From Agrobacterium tumefaciens (GTDB lineage Bacteria; Pseudomonadota; Alphaproteobacteria; Rhizobiales; Rhizobiaceae): DNA of 64,000 nucleotides. The position numbers and the translations under genes were made by a program. The stretch spans positions 248,001 to 312,000 of the forward strand of contig NZ_WJOK01000001.1 in NCBI RefSeq assembly GCF_009649785.1, given 5' to 3'. Below the pieces are notes generated by a model. The model made no database searches and was not told where the DNA came from. It was given only the letters and a program-made list of their open reading frames with translations. Positions 41,254 to 50,313 of the stretch are shown piece after piece; position 1 is the first letter of the stretch, and the number at the start of each line of letters is the position of its first letter.

Positions 41254-41292
41254 AAGGGAAACCCGCTTGCCGTATCGAAACAGCCAGCGGGT
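41254..41292 (-). terminator. Terminator of the small periplasmic-protein gene
   Basis: 7-bp stem ACCCGCT/AGCGGGT (41261-41267/41286-41292) with a run of Ts following on the minus strand (TTTCCCTTTTTTT). It is 66 bases downstream of the minus-strand gene ending at 41358. Confidence 0.7.
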
Positions 41293-41357
41293 CTCAACCT
41301 TTACCCCCTCCCACAAGGGCGAGCGAACAAAAGCACATCAAATGAATTATGACAAGA

Positions 41358-41657
41358 TCAAGGCGACCATATTGTTGCGGTAGAAGACTCTGTTTGCCAG
41401 TTTAGCGGCGGATGGCAGAGAGTAACCACTTCCGTATGCCGCTCGTAAGGGGAGCGGTAAGACACGATATTATCGTTGCAGCGTAAGGGCGCGCCGGCAG
41501 CATAGACATTTGCAACGGCACGTGGATGATGGTGCACTCTGTATTTCGGGGCCGTTTCCCTTCCGTAAGTGATCATGTCGGCAGCGAAAGAGGCAGCCGG
41601 GATGGACAGGACGGCAAATACGGCAACCACACAAGTTCGTCTGAGATTTATGGACAT
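41358..41657 (-). CDS. Small secreted protein of unknown function
   Basis: 99 residues with a clear signal peptide (MSINLRRTCVVAVFAVLSIPAASFAA, cleavage after residue 26). The mature part is His/Arg/Tyr-rich (APKYRVHHHPRAVANVY) with two cysteines (LRCND, TLCHPP) that may pair. First host gene right of the prophage. Family not recognised. Confidence 0.7.
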   Translation of the reverse strand: MSINLRRTCVVAVFAVLSIPAASFAADMITYGRETAPKYRVHHHPRAVANVYAAGAPLRCNDNIVSYRSPYERHTEVVTLCHPPLNWQTESSTATIWSP

Positions 41658-41746
41658 GAGCTATCCCCTCGTGTTGACCAACGCAGGAAAACGCGATGCG
41701 CCCGGGAGCTGTTCCCTGTGCCAAATGGTATTTTCACGGGGTGACA

Positions 41747-41771
41747 AAAAAATGCCCGCTCGCGGCGGGCA
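41747..41771 (-). terminator. Terminator downstream of tRNA-Gly
   Basis: 7-bp stem TGCCCGC/GCGGGCA (41753-41759/41765-41771) followed on the minus strand by seven Ts. It is the first strong terminator after the tRNA-Gly gene, 170 bases away. Confidence 0.7.
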
Positions 41772-41943
41772 ATTCAGAGGGGAACTGAGGTTAGGAGCCT
41801 CGCGTCAAGAACGGATATCCTCGCCATAAGTTCCGCCTGATTACACGTCGCCCGATAAAAATCATGCACGCCAAGCCGACAGACCGGGAGCGGCGTCTTC
41901 ATAAGCAATCGAAATAACGCAAATAACTGTGTTCTGGGAAATT

Positions 41944-42018
41944 TGGAGCGGGCGAAGGGATTTGAACCCTCGACCCCAACCTTGGCAAGGTTGTGCTCTA
42001 CCCCTGAGCTACACCCGC
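41944..42018 (-). tRNA. tRNA-Gly (anticodon GCC)
   Basis: Complete 75-base cloverleaf on the minus strand including an encoded CCA. Acceptor GCGGGTG/CGCCCGC, D arm GCTCAGGGGTAGAGC, anticodon loop TTGCCAA (GCC), T arm GAGGGTTCAAATCCCTT. The anticodon arm is almost palindromic on DNA, so the direction was set by the T arm and CCA. Confidence 0.96.
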
Positions 42019-42274
42019 TCAAATCCATCGGTCCGGGGTAGTGCGCTGAACCGTGGGCCACCGCAATGCGGCGACGGGCGCTATATCGCTCAATCGATTT
42101 TGGAATGCAACAGGGAAATGACAAAAACGCGAAAATTTCTTTGAGAAATGCGACAAGCGGCGGAAATGATTGGGAATTTTCGCGCCGTCGCTTTTTCACG
42201 CGTTGCCAAGCCGCGGTTGCCCCCTTAATCATGACGGAGAGGATATCGGAATCGGCAAAGGCAGGCGGCAGGAT

Positions 42275-42784
42275 ATGGCGGAAAATTCTCCGAAGACGGC
42301 AGCGGACTTGTTCGCGTTTCTGGACGGGCTCGGCATCGAGCATAAGACAAAACAGCATGAGCCGGTCTACACCGTTGCTGAATCCCAGTCGTTGCGTGAT
42401 CTAATCCCGGGCGGCCACACGAAGAACCTTTTTGTGAAGGACAAGAAGGATCAATATTTCGTTCTGACCGTTGAGGAGAACGCGGTCGTCGATCTGAAAA
42501 GCGTTCACAAGACGATTGGCGCGGCAAGCCGCGTATCCTTCGGCAGGCCGGAAAAAATGCTTGAATATCTGGGTGTCGTGCCGGGATCTGTCACGGTTTT
42601 CGGCGCCATCAACGACACGGGTGGGCAGGTCACCTTCGTACTCGACAGCGATCTTCTGGAAAACGAGCTTATCAACGGTCACCCGCTTTCCAACGACCAG
42701 ACGACGACGATAGGAAACAAAGACCTCATTCGCTTCCTGGAGGCGACCGGCCACACGCCGCTTGTCTTGAAAGTCAGCGAGTGA
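42275..42784 (+). CDS. proX: Prolyl-tRNA deacylase (YbaK/ProX family)
   Basis: 169 residues from ATG 42275. The YbaK fold includes HEPVYTVAES near the N-terminus, HTKNLFVKDKKDQYFVLTVEENAVVDLK, ASRVSFGRPEKMLEYLGVVPGSVTVFGAIND and LVNGHPL-like INGHPLSNDQTTTI. This family removes alanine mischarged on tRNA-Pro (ProX type). Length is right for a free-standing editing domain. Confidence 0.92.
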   Translation: MAENSPKTAADLFAFLDGLGIEHKTKQHEPVYTVAESQSLRDLIPGGHTKNLFVKDKKDQYFVLTVEENAVVDLKSVHKTIGAASRVSFGRPEKMLEYLGVVPGSVTVFGAINDTGGQVTFVLDSDLLENELINGHPLSNDQTTTIGNKDLIRFLEATGHTPLVLKVSE

Positions 42785-42838
42785 GATACGATCTTTGCTT
42801 CAACCAAGACAATACGACAGAGATTACGGGAGACCGGC

Positions 42839-43807
42839 ATGAGCGGCACGAACAATCCTTACGGCAGTTCCTATGGCGGGCAGATGTCCGGCAACGCGCA
42901 ATATAGCGGGGAGCTGAACGGCGCGTCTTCCGGTCACATCAAGGACACCACAACAGCGGCCTTCTCCAAGGATGTTCTCGAGGAATCGCGCCACCAGCCG
43001 GTTCTGGTGGATTTCTGGGCACCGTGGTGCGGCCCGTGCAAGCAGCTGACGCCGGTTCTCGAAAAGGCAGTAAACGAGGCGAATGGCCGCGTGAAGCTTG
43101 TGAAACTGAATATCGACGATCACCCGTCTATTCCGGGACAACTCGGCATCCAGTCCATTCCCGCTATCGTCGCTTTCCTGGATGGCAGGCCGGTGGATGG
43201 CTTCATGGGCGCGGTACCGGAAAGCCAGATCAAGCAGTTCATCGACAAGATCGCCGGACCTGATGCGGGTGATCCGAAGGCTGAGATCGAAGCGGTTTTG
43301 GCAGAGGCAAAGCAGCTTCTGGCGGATGGCGATCATAATGGCGCGGCACAATTGTTCGGCGCGGTTATGCAGGCCGATCCCGAAAACGCCGCCGCAATCG
43401 CTGGTATTGCCGAATGCATGATTGCCGTTGGACAATATGAACGGGCAAGCGAACTCCTCTCGTCCCTGCCGGCGGAAGTGGCCGCAGATGCTGGCATTCA
43501 GCTCGTCTCGAAAAAGATCGCGCAATATGAAGAAGCCCGCAAGATTGGCGACCCGGTGGTGCTGGAACGTGATCTCGCGCTCGATCCCGATAATTACGAG
43601 GCTCGTGTGAAGCTTGCCAAGGTCCTCAACGCTCAAGGGCGGCGGGATGAGGCAGCGGATCATCTGCTCTATGTCATGCGCAAGGACAGAACCTTTGATG
43701 ATGACGGCGCGCGCCGCCAGCTTCTGGAGTTTTTCGAGGCCTGGGGCTTCAAGGATCCGGCAAGTGTGGCCGGGCGCCGGAAGCTTTCGTCGATCTTGTT
43801 TTCGTAA
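42839..43807 (+). CDS. Thioredoxin-TPR chaperone (YbbN/CnoX-like)
   Basis: 322 residues; ATG 42839 follows GGGAG. A Gly/Ser-rich N-terminal extension (1-35) precedes a thioredoxin domain (about 40-145) with an intact active site WAPWCGPC and the cis-Pro in QSIPAIVAF. The C-terminal half is TPR-like helices (AKQLLADGDHNGAAQLFGAVMQADPENAAAIAGIAECM...). Such proteins guard clients from oxidation and pass them to chaperones. The CGPC is complete, unlike the SxxC of E. coli YbbN, so redox activity is expected. Confidence 0.9.
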   Translation: MSGTNNPYGSSYGGQMSGNAQYSGELNGASSGHIKDTTTAAFSKDVLEESRHQPVLVDFWAPWCGPCKQLTPVLEKAVNEANGRVKLVKLNIDDHPSIPGQLGIQSIPAIVAFLDGRPVDGFMGAVPESQIKQFIDKIAGPDAGDPKAEIEAVLAEAKQLLADGDHNGAAQLFGAVMQADPENAAAIAGIAECMIAVGQYERASELLSSLPAEVAADAGIQLVSKKIAQYEEARKIGDPVVLERDLALDPDNYEARVKLAKVLNAQGRRDEAADHLLYVMRKDRTFDDDGARRQLLEFFEAWGFKDPASVAGRRKLSSILFS

Positions 43808-43875
43808 TGCGGGCATATCCCGGCCATGGCGGTTGATCCGCCGGCCGGGCAGCGGTGAACAGGGGGCTTGATCCC

Positions 43876-44547
43876 ATGCATGTCGGAAATGCGAGATATG
43901 TGAAGAACAATGATTTGCCGGAAACTGTGCCGGTATTTCCATTGTCGGGCGCGTTGCTTTTGCCGGAAGGCCACCTGCCGCTCAATGTCTTCGAGCCTAG
44001 ATACCTCGCCATGATTGATATGGCACTGGCCGGCCACCGGGTCATCGGCATGGTGCAGCCGGCCCTTCACGTCATTGAGGGGGGGCATGATGGTGGTCCT
44101 TTGAGCGCTGTCGGATGTCTTGGTCGCATCACTTCCTTTTCGGAGACCGGGGATGGGCGTTATGTCATTTCGCTCACTGGCATCTGCCGCTTCCGCCTGC
44201 TGGAAGAGGTGGATGTGGGCAAACCCTATCGCAGTTTCCGGCACGCGCCCTTCATCGCCGATCTTTCCGGCGAGTATGATGAGGACGCTGTGGACCGCGA
44301 AAATCTGCTGCGGGTATTCCGTGCGTTTCTGGATGCGAACCAGCTGGAAGCCGATTGGGAAAGCGTGGAGCGCGCAGGCAATCGTGTCCTCGTCAATTCG
44401 CTTTCCATGATGTCTCCCTTTGGTCCTGCCGAAAAGCAGGCGCTGCTGGAAGCGCCTGACCTGAGGACGCGGGCCGAAACATTGATCGCCATCACCGAGA
44501 TCGTTCTTGCCCAGGGCTCGGGCGAGGCCGGTACTGTGCTGCAGTAG
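43876..44547 (+). CDS. LON substrate-binding domain protein
   Basis: 223 residues from ATG 43876 (GTG 43855 is in frame but less likely). The whole protein is the Lon N-terminal (LAN) domain: [41 protein letters not shown] and a helical end. No ATPase or protease part. Conserved in alphaproteobacteria beside the thioredoxin-TPR gene; presumed protein-quality function. Confidence 0.88.
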   Translation: MHVGNARYVKNNDLPETVPVFPLSGALLLPEGHLPLNVFEPRYLAMIDMALAGHRVIGMVQPALHVIEGGHDGGPLSAVGCLGRITSFSETGDGRYVISLTGICRFRLLEEVDVGKPYRSFRHAPFIADLSGEYDEDAVDRENLLRVFRAFLDANQLEADWESVERAGNRVLVNSLSMMSPFGPAEKQALLEAPDLRTRAETLIAITEIVLAQGSGEAGTVLQ

Positions 44548-44557
44548 GATCGCCGCC

Positions 44558-44746
44558 ATGGACGACAGGATGAGCAATGCCGATCCCAAGCTGCTTGAGC
44601 TGCTGGTCTGCCCCTTGACGAAGGGACGTCTTTCCTACGATCGCGCCCGCAACGAGCTTGTGTCCGAAAGCGCAGGGCTCGCCTACCCGATCCGCGACGG
44701 GGTGCCGATCATGCTGATTTCCGAAGCGCGCAAATTAGAAGACTAG
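44558..44746 (+). CDS. Trm112-like small zinc protein (YcaR family)
   Basis: 62 residues. [47 protein letters not shown] is the Trm112/YcaR signature; the usual zinc cysteines are reduced to one (VCPLTKG). It starts 11 bases after the LON-domain gene stop, likely same operon. Confidence 0.85.
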   Translation: MDDRMSNADPKLLELLVCPLTKGRLSYDRARNELVSESAGLAYPIRDGVPIMLISEARKLED

Positions 44747-44868
44747 CGTTAGCCCTGCCTGCCGCTCTCTCCACAGTGTCACGTCGCAAATTGACGATGA
44801 TGCGTTGACAACCGTGCGTGGATTTGACCAGAGTCCCGCCCGACATGTCTGTTGCGGGGAGAAAACTG

Positions 44869-47800
44869 ATGTCGTTGCGCGCGCTCGTCCGGATCTCGTT
44901 GATTGCGGTCTCAACCGCCATTACTTTTATTCCAGCTGTGGCGGCGGAACCTTCCCGCAAGGTGGTTACCACCAAAAATGGCGATTATTTCGGGTTCGAT
45001 CTCAGAACCGAGCAGAATGTCTCGCTTGAGCAGTGCGGCGAGATTTGCGTCGGCGATACCGCCTGCAAGGCGTTCACCTACAATCCCAAGGTGCAATGGT
45101 GTTTCCTTAAATCGGATTTCAATCAGCTCAATGCCTTCCCCGGTGCCGTCGCCGGCAAGATCGTGCAGGTTGTCGCTGAAGCCGATATCGGTGCACCGCA
45201 GCGTCTTTCTTTCGTGACTGATAGCCTGCAGCAGGAAGCGCGTCGGCTGAAATCGGGCCTTGCGGCAAGCGCGGAGCAGCAGAGCCAGGGACTGGAGAAC
45301 CTGCTGCAAACGGCAAGGCAGCAGGCGGCAGCCGACGCGATCGAAACCTACAAGGCGGCTCTTGCGATTTCGCCCGATGACGGTGCTCTCTGGGCCGAAT
45401 TTTCGCAAAGGGCGGCGCAGGTTACCGACAATTACGCGATTGCGGGCCAGGCCGCTTCCGCTGCCATCAATGCCTATCAGTTGAGCCGCACGGTCAGTGC
45501 CCGCACCGAGGCGTTGAACCGGCTGGCCCAGGCTTTCGAAAAGACCCAGAATTATCGTGCGGCGCTTAATGCCTATAAGGAGAGCCTCACACTTTCCGAT
45601 AATGCGCAGACGAAGGCGGCCTATGCCGATCTGCGCACGCGCCAGGGATTCCGCGTCATCAACAATACGATTGATACGGATAGTGTCAGCCCGCGCGCAT
45701 GCGTGCAGTTTTCCGAACCGCTGGTGAAGAACGGTGTCGATTATTCCTCTTTCGTCACATTGGATGGTGCTGCACCCAAGGCGATCGAGGCGAAGGGCAG
45801 TGAGATTTGCGTCGAGGGGCTGACCCATGGTCAGCGTTACAAGATTGCGTTCCGCGCCGGCCTGCCGTCCTCGGTGGAAGAACCGCTGGAAAAGCAGGTC
45901 GATCTCGATATCTACGTGCGTGACCGTGCAGCGAGCGTCCGCTTCACCGGCGAGAACTTCGTGCTGCCGGGCACGGCGCGGCGCGGCATTCCCATCGTTT
46001 CGGTCAATGCCGAAAAGGCCGATCTGAAGCTTTACCGTATTGGCGACCGTAACATCACGTCGGTCTTGGCAAACTCGCAGTTTTTGACGCAGATGGACGG
46101 TTACAACGCCGACCGTATTGAAAACGAGATCGGCGAGCTGGTCTGGCAAGGTTCGATAGACATTCAGCCGGACCTCAACAAGGACGTAGTGACGAGCTTT
46201 CCGGTGGACGAAGCCTTGCCGGAGCGGAAGCCCGGCATCTATGTGCTGACCGCCGTACCGCCCGGCACCGCACCGGAGACATGGGATTCGCGCGCCACGC
46301 AGTGGTTCCTCGTTTCCGATACGGGCATCACCACCTATGCCGGCACCGATGGCCTGAACGTATTCGTGCGCTCGCTCGGCAGCGCCGCACCGCTTGGCGG
46401 GGTGGACTTGCAATTGCTCGCCAAGAACAACGAAGTGCTCGGCACGGCAAAGACGGATGCAGACGGCAGGGCAGTATTTTCGGCAGGCCTGATGCGTGGC
46501 ACAGCGGCGCAGGCGCCAGCCATCCTCACAGCGCGCAACGGCGACAAGGACTACGTCTTTCTGGACATGACGCGCGCCGGTTTCGATCTTTCCGACCGTG
46601 GTGTGACTGGCCGCGCGGCCCCCGGCGCCATCGACGTGTTCAGCTGGACAGAGCGCGGCATCTACCGCGCCGGCGAGACCGTGCACGCGGCAGCGCTGGC
46701 CCGTGATGTTGACGGCAAGGCGATCGAGGATCTGCCGCTGACCTTCATCTTCTCGCGTCCTGATGGCGTCGAGGACCGGCGTTTCGTGAGTGACGGCAAG
46801 GCGCTCGGCGGCCATGCGGTCGATCTGCCCTTGCAGGCGAATGCCATGCGCGGCACCTGGACGCTGCGCATTCATACTGATCCGAAAACGGCTGCGATCA
46901 GCGAAAAGAGCTTTCTGGTCGATGATTTCGTGCCTGATCGCACCGAGTTTGATCTTTCCAGCAAGGTGAAACAGATCGAGCCGGGCGCGGAAACGCCAAT
47001 CGACGTCGATGGCCGTTATCTCTACGGCGCGCCCGCAGCCGGCCTGACGCTGGAAGGTGAGGTCGCCGTCAAGCCGACCCGCACGAGTACCGACTTCGAG
47101 GGTTATTTCTTCGGTCTGGCCGATGAGGAAAGTGAAGAAGAAAATCGCACCGCGCTTGCCGATCTGCCGGCGCTGGACGAAGAAGGCAAGGCAAGCTTCA
47201 ATGTCGATCTGACGGATTTGCCTTCCACCACGCAGCTGCTTTCCGCCAACATCATCGTTCGGATGCGCGAGGCCGGTGGCCGCGCCGTCGAACGATCTCT
47301 GACGCTGCCGGTGAAGGCGCAAGCACCTGTCATCGGCATCAAACCGCAGTTTTCGGGTGATCTCGCCCAGAATTCCGTTGGCCGTTTCCACATTATCGGC
47401 GTGACAGCTGATGGCGCGAAACAGGCGATGAGTGGCCTCAACTGGAAGCTCATCAAGGTAGAGCGAAACTATCAATGGTATCGTCAGGGTAACTCCTGGC
47501 GGTACGAACCGGTGGAATATACCAAACAGACCGAAACCGGCACGGTTTCCGTCGATGCCAATGGCGGTGAGATTTCCGTGCCTGTCACCTGGGGCCGCTA
47601 CAGGCTGGAAGTGGAAGGTGCCGGCAATGGCGCACCGGTTTCGAGCGTCGAATTCGATGCTGGTTTCTACGTCGAGGCAAGCTCGACAGAGACGCCGGAT
47701 GCGCTGGAAATCGCGCTGGACAAACAAAACTACAAGATCGGCGATACCGCAAAACTCAAGGTATCGTCGCGTTTTGCCGGTCAGCTGATGGTCACGTCAG

Positions 47801-50313
47801 GTTCGGAAAAGCTGATTTCCGTGCAGAATGCTGAGATCGGTGCGGATGGCGGCGAGATCGACATTCCCGTTACCGAGGAATGGGGCGCGGGGGCGTATGT
47901 GACGGCCACGCTGTTCCGTCCGGGCGATGCGCAGGAAAGCCGCATGCCGATGCGCGCCATAGGCATCAAGTGGCTTGCCGTCGATCCCGCCGAGCGCAAG
48001 CTTGCGGTAACGCTAGGCGCGCCGCAGAAGACGCTGCCGCGTCAGCCGCTTGAAATTCCGATCAGTGTCGCCGGCGCGGGCGTGGGCGAAAAGGCCTATG
48101 TCATCGTCGCGGCTGTGGATGTCGGCATATTGAACCTCACCCGCTATGAACCGCCGCAGCCGGATGAATGGTATTTCGGTCAGCGACGGCTCGGGCTGGA
48201 AATCCGCGACCTCTATGGCCGCCTGATCGACGGTTCGCTTGGCGCCACCGGTCGCCTGAGAACGGGCGGTGATGGCGGGGGCGCAGCACTGCAGGGCAGC
48301 CCGCCCACCGAAAAGCTCGTGGCCTTCTTCTCGGGACCTGTCGAACTTGACGCAGACGGCAAGGCGACGGTGAGCTTCGATATTCCTCAGTTCAACGGCA
48401 CGGCCCGCATCATGGCTGTCGCCTGGACGAAGACGGGCGTGGGACATGCGGTCTCCGACGCCGTCATTCGAGACCCCGTGGTAGTGACTGCCAGTGCACC
48501 GAAATTCCTCGCGCCCGGCGATGTCTCGCAATTGCGGCTCGATATCGCCAATACCGATGGCGAGGCCGGCGACTACCGGCTGGATGTCACCAGCAACACG
48601 GCACTTACGGTCGATCAGGGTGAGATGTCGCAGACCCTGGCACTGCAAAAGGGCGGCAAGTCGTCGCTGACCGTGCCGTTGACAGGCGAACAGCCGGGCA
48701 ATGGCGCAATCACCATTAAGGTCTCCAACGCCGCCGGTCTTTCGCTGGAGCAGGTATTGAATGTTCCCGTGCGTCCAGCCGTTCTGCCGGTCACGACGCG
48801 GCGTGAAATCAAGATCGCGCCCAATAGCAGCCTGACGATCAATGGCGACCTTCTGGCCGATAGCATGCTTCTCGGTTCGTCCGTCGCCGTCAACGTCACA
48901 CGCTCGCCAGCCTTCGATATTCCGGCGCTGGTGATGATGCTCGACAAATATCCTTACGGCTGCGCCGAGCAGACGACGAGCCGCGCGTTGCCGCTGCTTT
49001 ATCTCTCGGAAATGACCAAGGATAGCGGCATTGCCGAGGACCCGGATACCCGCCGCCGCGTGCAGGAGGCGATCTACCGGGTGCTGTCCTTCCAGTCGAG
49101 TTCCGGCAGTTTCGGCCTCTGGTCTCCCGGTTACGGAGATCTGTGGCTGGATGCCTATATCAGCGACTTCCTGACCCGTGCGCGCGAGCAGGGTTACGAT
49201 GTTCCCGAACAGGCGATGGTGCAGGCTTTGAGCAACCTGCAAAACGGTCTTTCCTACGATAGCAACGTCAAGGATCGCGGCAACGAGATCGCCTATTCGC
49301 TTTACGTTCTGGCGCGCAACCGCAAGGCGGCGATCAACGATCTCAGATATTATGCGGATACGGCGCTTGCCGATTTCCCCACACCGCTTGCCAAGGCGCA
49401 GGTTGCCGCAGCCCTTTCGCTTTATGGAGATCAGGCACGCGCGAAGACTGTGTTCGGTGCCTCGCTCGATATGGCGAGCCGTGCCACCAAGGTTAGCTTC
49501 GCAAGGGCGGATTACGGTTCCGCCCTGCGTGATGGCGCAGCGACGCTGGCGCTTGCGGCGGAAAGCCGTCCGGTTCCTGCCGTCGTGCCGCAACTTGCAG
49601 GTGCCGTGGCGAAGGAATGGGAAAAGAAACCCTATACCAGCACCCAGGAACAGGCATGGATGCTGCTTGCCGCCCGCGCCGTCAAAGGTGAGGACAAGGA
49701 TATCCGTCTTGATGTGAACGGCGATTTGCAGACCGGCGGTTTCGGCAAGCGGATGACCGGCGACGAATTGCTGGCGGCACCCTTGAAGATCGCCAACGCG
49801 TCGGCTGATCCGGTCACGGCGGTGGTCACCACGGTCGCGCCCCCGGCACAACCGCTTGCCGCCGGTGGCGAGGGCTTCACCATTACCCGTACCTATTATT
49901 CCATGGATGGCGAGGAGGTGAACGCGAGCGAGGTGGTGCAGAACGAGCGTTACGTGGCGGTGCTGAATGTCACGCCTAAAAATGACTGGCAAGCACGCAT
50001 TCTCGTGACTGACCTTCTGCCTTCCGGTTTCGAGATCGACAATCCGAGCCTCGTCAATTCTGCCGCCCTTTCGAATTTCGACTGGTTGCCGGAAACCGAA
50101 GCTGCGCATACCGAATTCCGCTACGACCGGTTCGTTGCGGCCTTCAACCGCACGGCTGGCGACAGCTCGGAAATCACGCTGGCCTATGTGGTCCGGGCCG
50201 TCACCCCGGGCACTTATGATCATCCGGCCGCCTCGGTCGAGGATATGTACCGGCCGCAATTTTCCGCCCGCACGGCAACGGGCCGCATGGAGGTGCGTTC
50301 GGCAACCCCATGA
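44869..50313 (+). CDS. Alpha-2-macroglobulin-family periplasmic protein
   Basis: About 1,814 residues from ATG 44869 (GGGGAG 8 bases upstream); earlier in-frame starts at 44818 and 44845 lack a ribosome binding site. Signal peptide 1-26 (AVSTAITFIPAVAA). A PAN/apple-like domain with Cys pairs (EQCGEICVGDTACKAFTYNP) at about 45-100, a TPR-like helical stretch, MG domains, and the thioester motif CAEQ at Cys1365 (YPYGCAEQTTS) in a helical TED domain. It traps proteases in the periplasm and overlaps pbpC, the conserved A2M-PBP1C pair. Confidence 0.93.
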   Translation: MSLRALVRISLIAVSTAITFIPAVAAEPSRKVVTTKNGDYFGFDLRTEQNVSLEQCGEICVGDTACKAFTYNPKVQWCFLKSDFNQLNAFPGAVAGKIVQVVAEADIGAPQRLSFVTDSLQQEARRLKSGLAASAEQQSQGLENLLQTARQQAAADAIETYKAALAISPDDGALWAEFSQRAAQVTDNYAIAGQAASAAINAYQLSRTVSARTEALNRLAQAFEKTQNYRAALNAYKESLTLSDNAQTKAAYADLRTRQGFRVINNTIDTDSVSPRACVQFSEPLVKNGVDYSSFVTLDGAAPKAIEAKGSEICVEGLTHGQRYKIAFRAGLPSSVEEPLEKQVDLDIYVRDRAASVRFTGENFVLPGTARRGIPIVSVNAEKADLKLYRIGDRNITSVLANSQFLTQMDGYNADRIENEIGELVWQGSIDIQPDLNKDVVTSFPVDEALPERKPGIYVLTAVPPGTAPETWDSRATQWFLVSDTGITTYAGTDGLNVFVRSLGSAAPLGGVDLQLLAKNNEVLGTAKTDADGRAVFSAGLMRGTAAQAPAILTARNGDKDYVFLDMTRAGFDLSDRGVTGRAAPGAIDVFSWTERGIYRAGETVHAAALARDVDGKAIEDLPLTFIFSRPDGVEDRRFVSDGKALGGHAVDLPLQANAMRGTWTLRIHTDPKTAAISEKSFLVDDFVPDRTEFDLSSKVKQIEPGAETPIDVDGRYLYGAPAAGLTLEGEVAVKPTRTSTDFEGYFFGLADEESEEENRTALADLPALDEEGKASFNVDLTDLPSTTQLLSANIIVRMREAGGRAVERSLTLPVKAQAPVIGIKPQFSGDLAQNSVGRFHIIGVTADGAKQAMSGLNWKLIKVERNYQWYRQGNSWRYEPVEYTKQTETGTVSVDANGGEISVPVTWGRYRLEVEGAGNGAPVSSVEFDAGFYVEASSTETPDALEIALDKQNYKIGDTAKLKVSSRFAGQLMVTSGSEKLISVQNAEIGADGGEIDIPVTEEWGAGAYVTATLFRPGDAQESRMPMRAIGIKWLAVDPAERKLAVTLGAPQKTLPRQPLEIPISVAGAGVGEKAYVIVAAVDVGILNLTRYEPPQPDEWYFGQRRLGLEIRDLYGRLIDGSLGATGRLRTGGDGGGAALQGSPPTEKLVAFFSGPVELDADGKATVSFDIPQFNGTARIMAVAWTKTGVGHAVSDAVIRDPVVVTASAPKFLAPGDVSQLRLDIANTDGEAGDYRLDVTSNTALTVDQGEMSQTLALQKGGKSSLTVPLTGEQPGNGAITIKVSNAAGLSLEQVLNVPVRPAVLPVTTRREIKIAPNSSLTINGDLLADSMLLGSSVAVNVTRSPAFDIPALVMMLDKYPYGCAEQTTSRALPLLYLSEMTKDSGIAEDPDTRRRVQEAIYRVLSFQSSSGSFGLWSPGYGDLWLDAYISDFLTRAREQGYDVPEQAMVQALSNLQNGLSYDSNVKDRGNEIAYSLYVLARNRKAAINDLRYYADTALADFPTPLAKAQVAAALSLYGDQARAKTVFGASLDMASRATKVSFARADYGSALRDGAATLALAAESRPVPAVVPQLAGAVAKEWEKKPYTSTQEQAWMLLAARAVKGEDKDIRLDVNGDLQTGGFGKRMTGDELLAAPLKIANASADPVTAVVTTVAPPAQPLAAGGEGFTITRTYYSMDGEEVNASEVVQNERYVAVLNVTPKNDWQARILVTDLLPSGFEIDNPSLVNSAALSNFDWLPETEAAHTEFRYDRFVAAFNRTAGDSSEITLAYVVRAVTPGTYDHPAASVEDMYRPQFSARTATGRMEVRSATP

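Noticed and set aside
41077-41316. 79-residue minus frame at the prophage boundary
   Set aside because: It runs through the 10-bp repeats and a terminator; composition is unlike a real protein.
44911-47727. 938-residue open frame opposite the A2M gene
   Set aside because: It is antisense to a gene with clear domains, has no ribosome binding site and no recognisable protein pattern. GC-rich DNA gives such long shadows, as does 48013-50259 minus.
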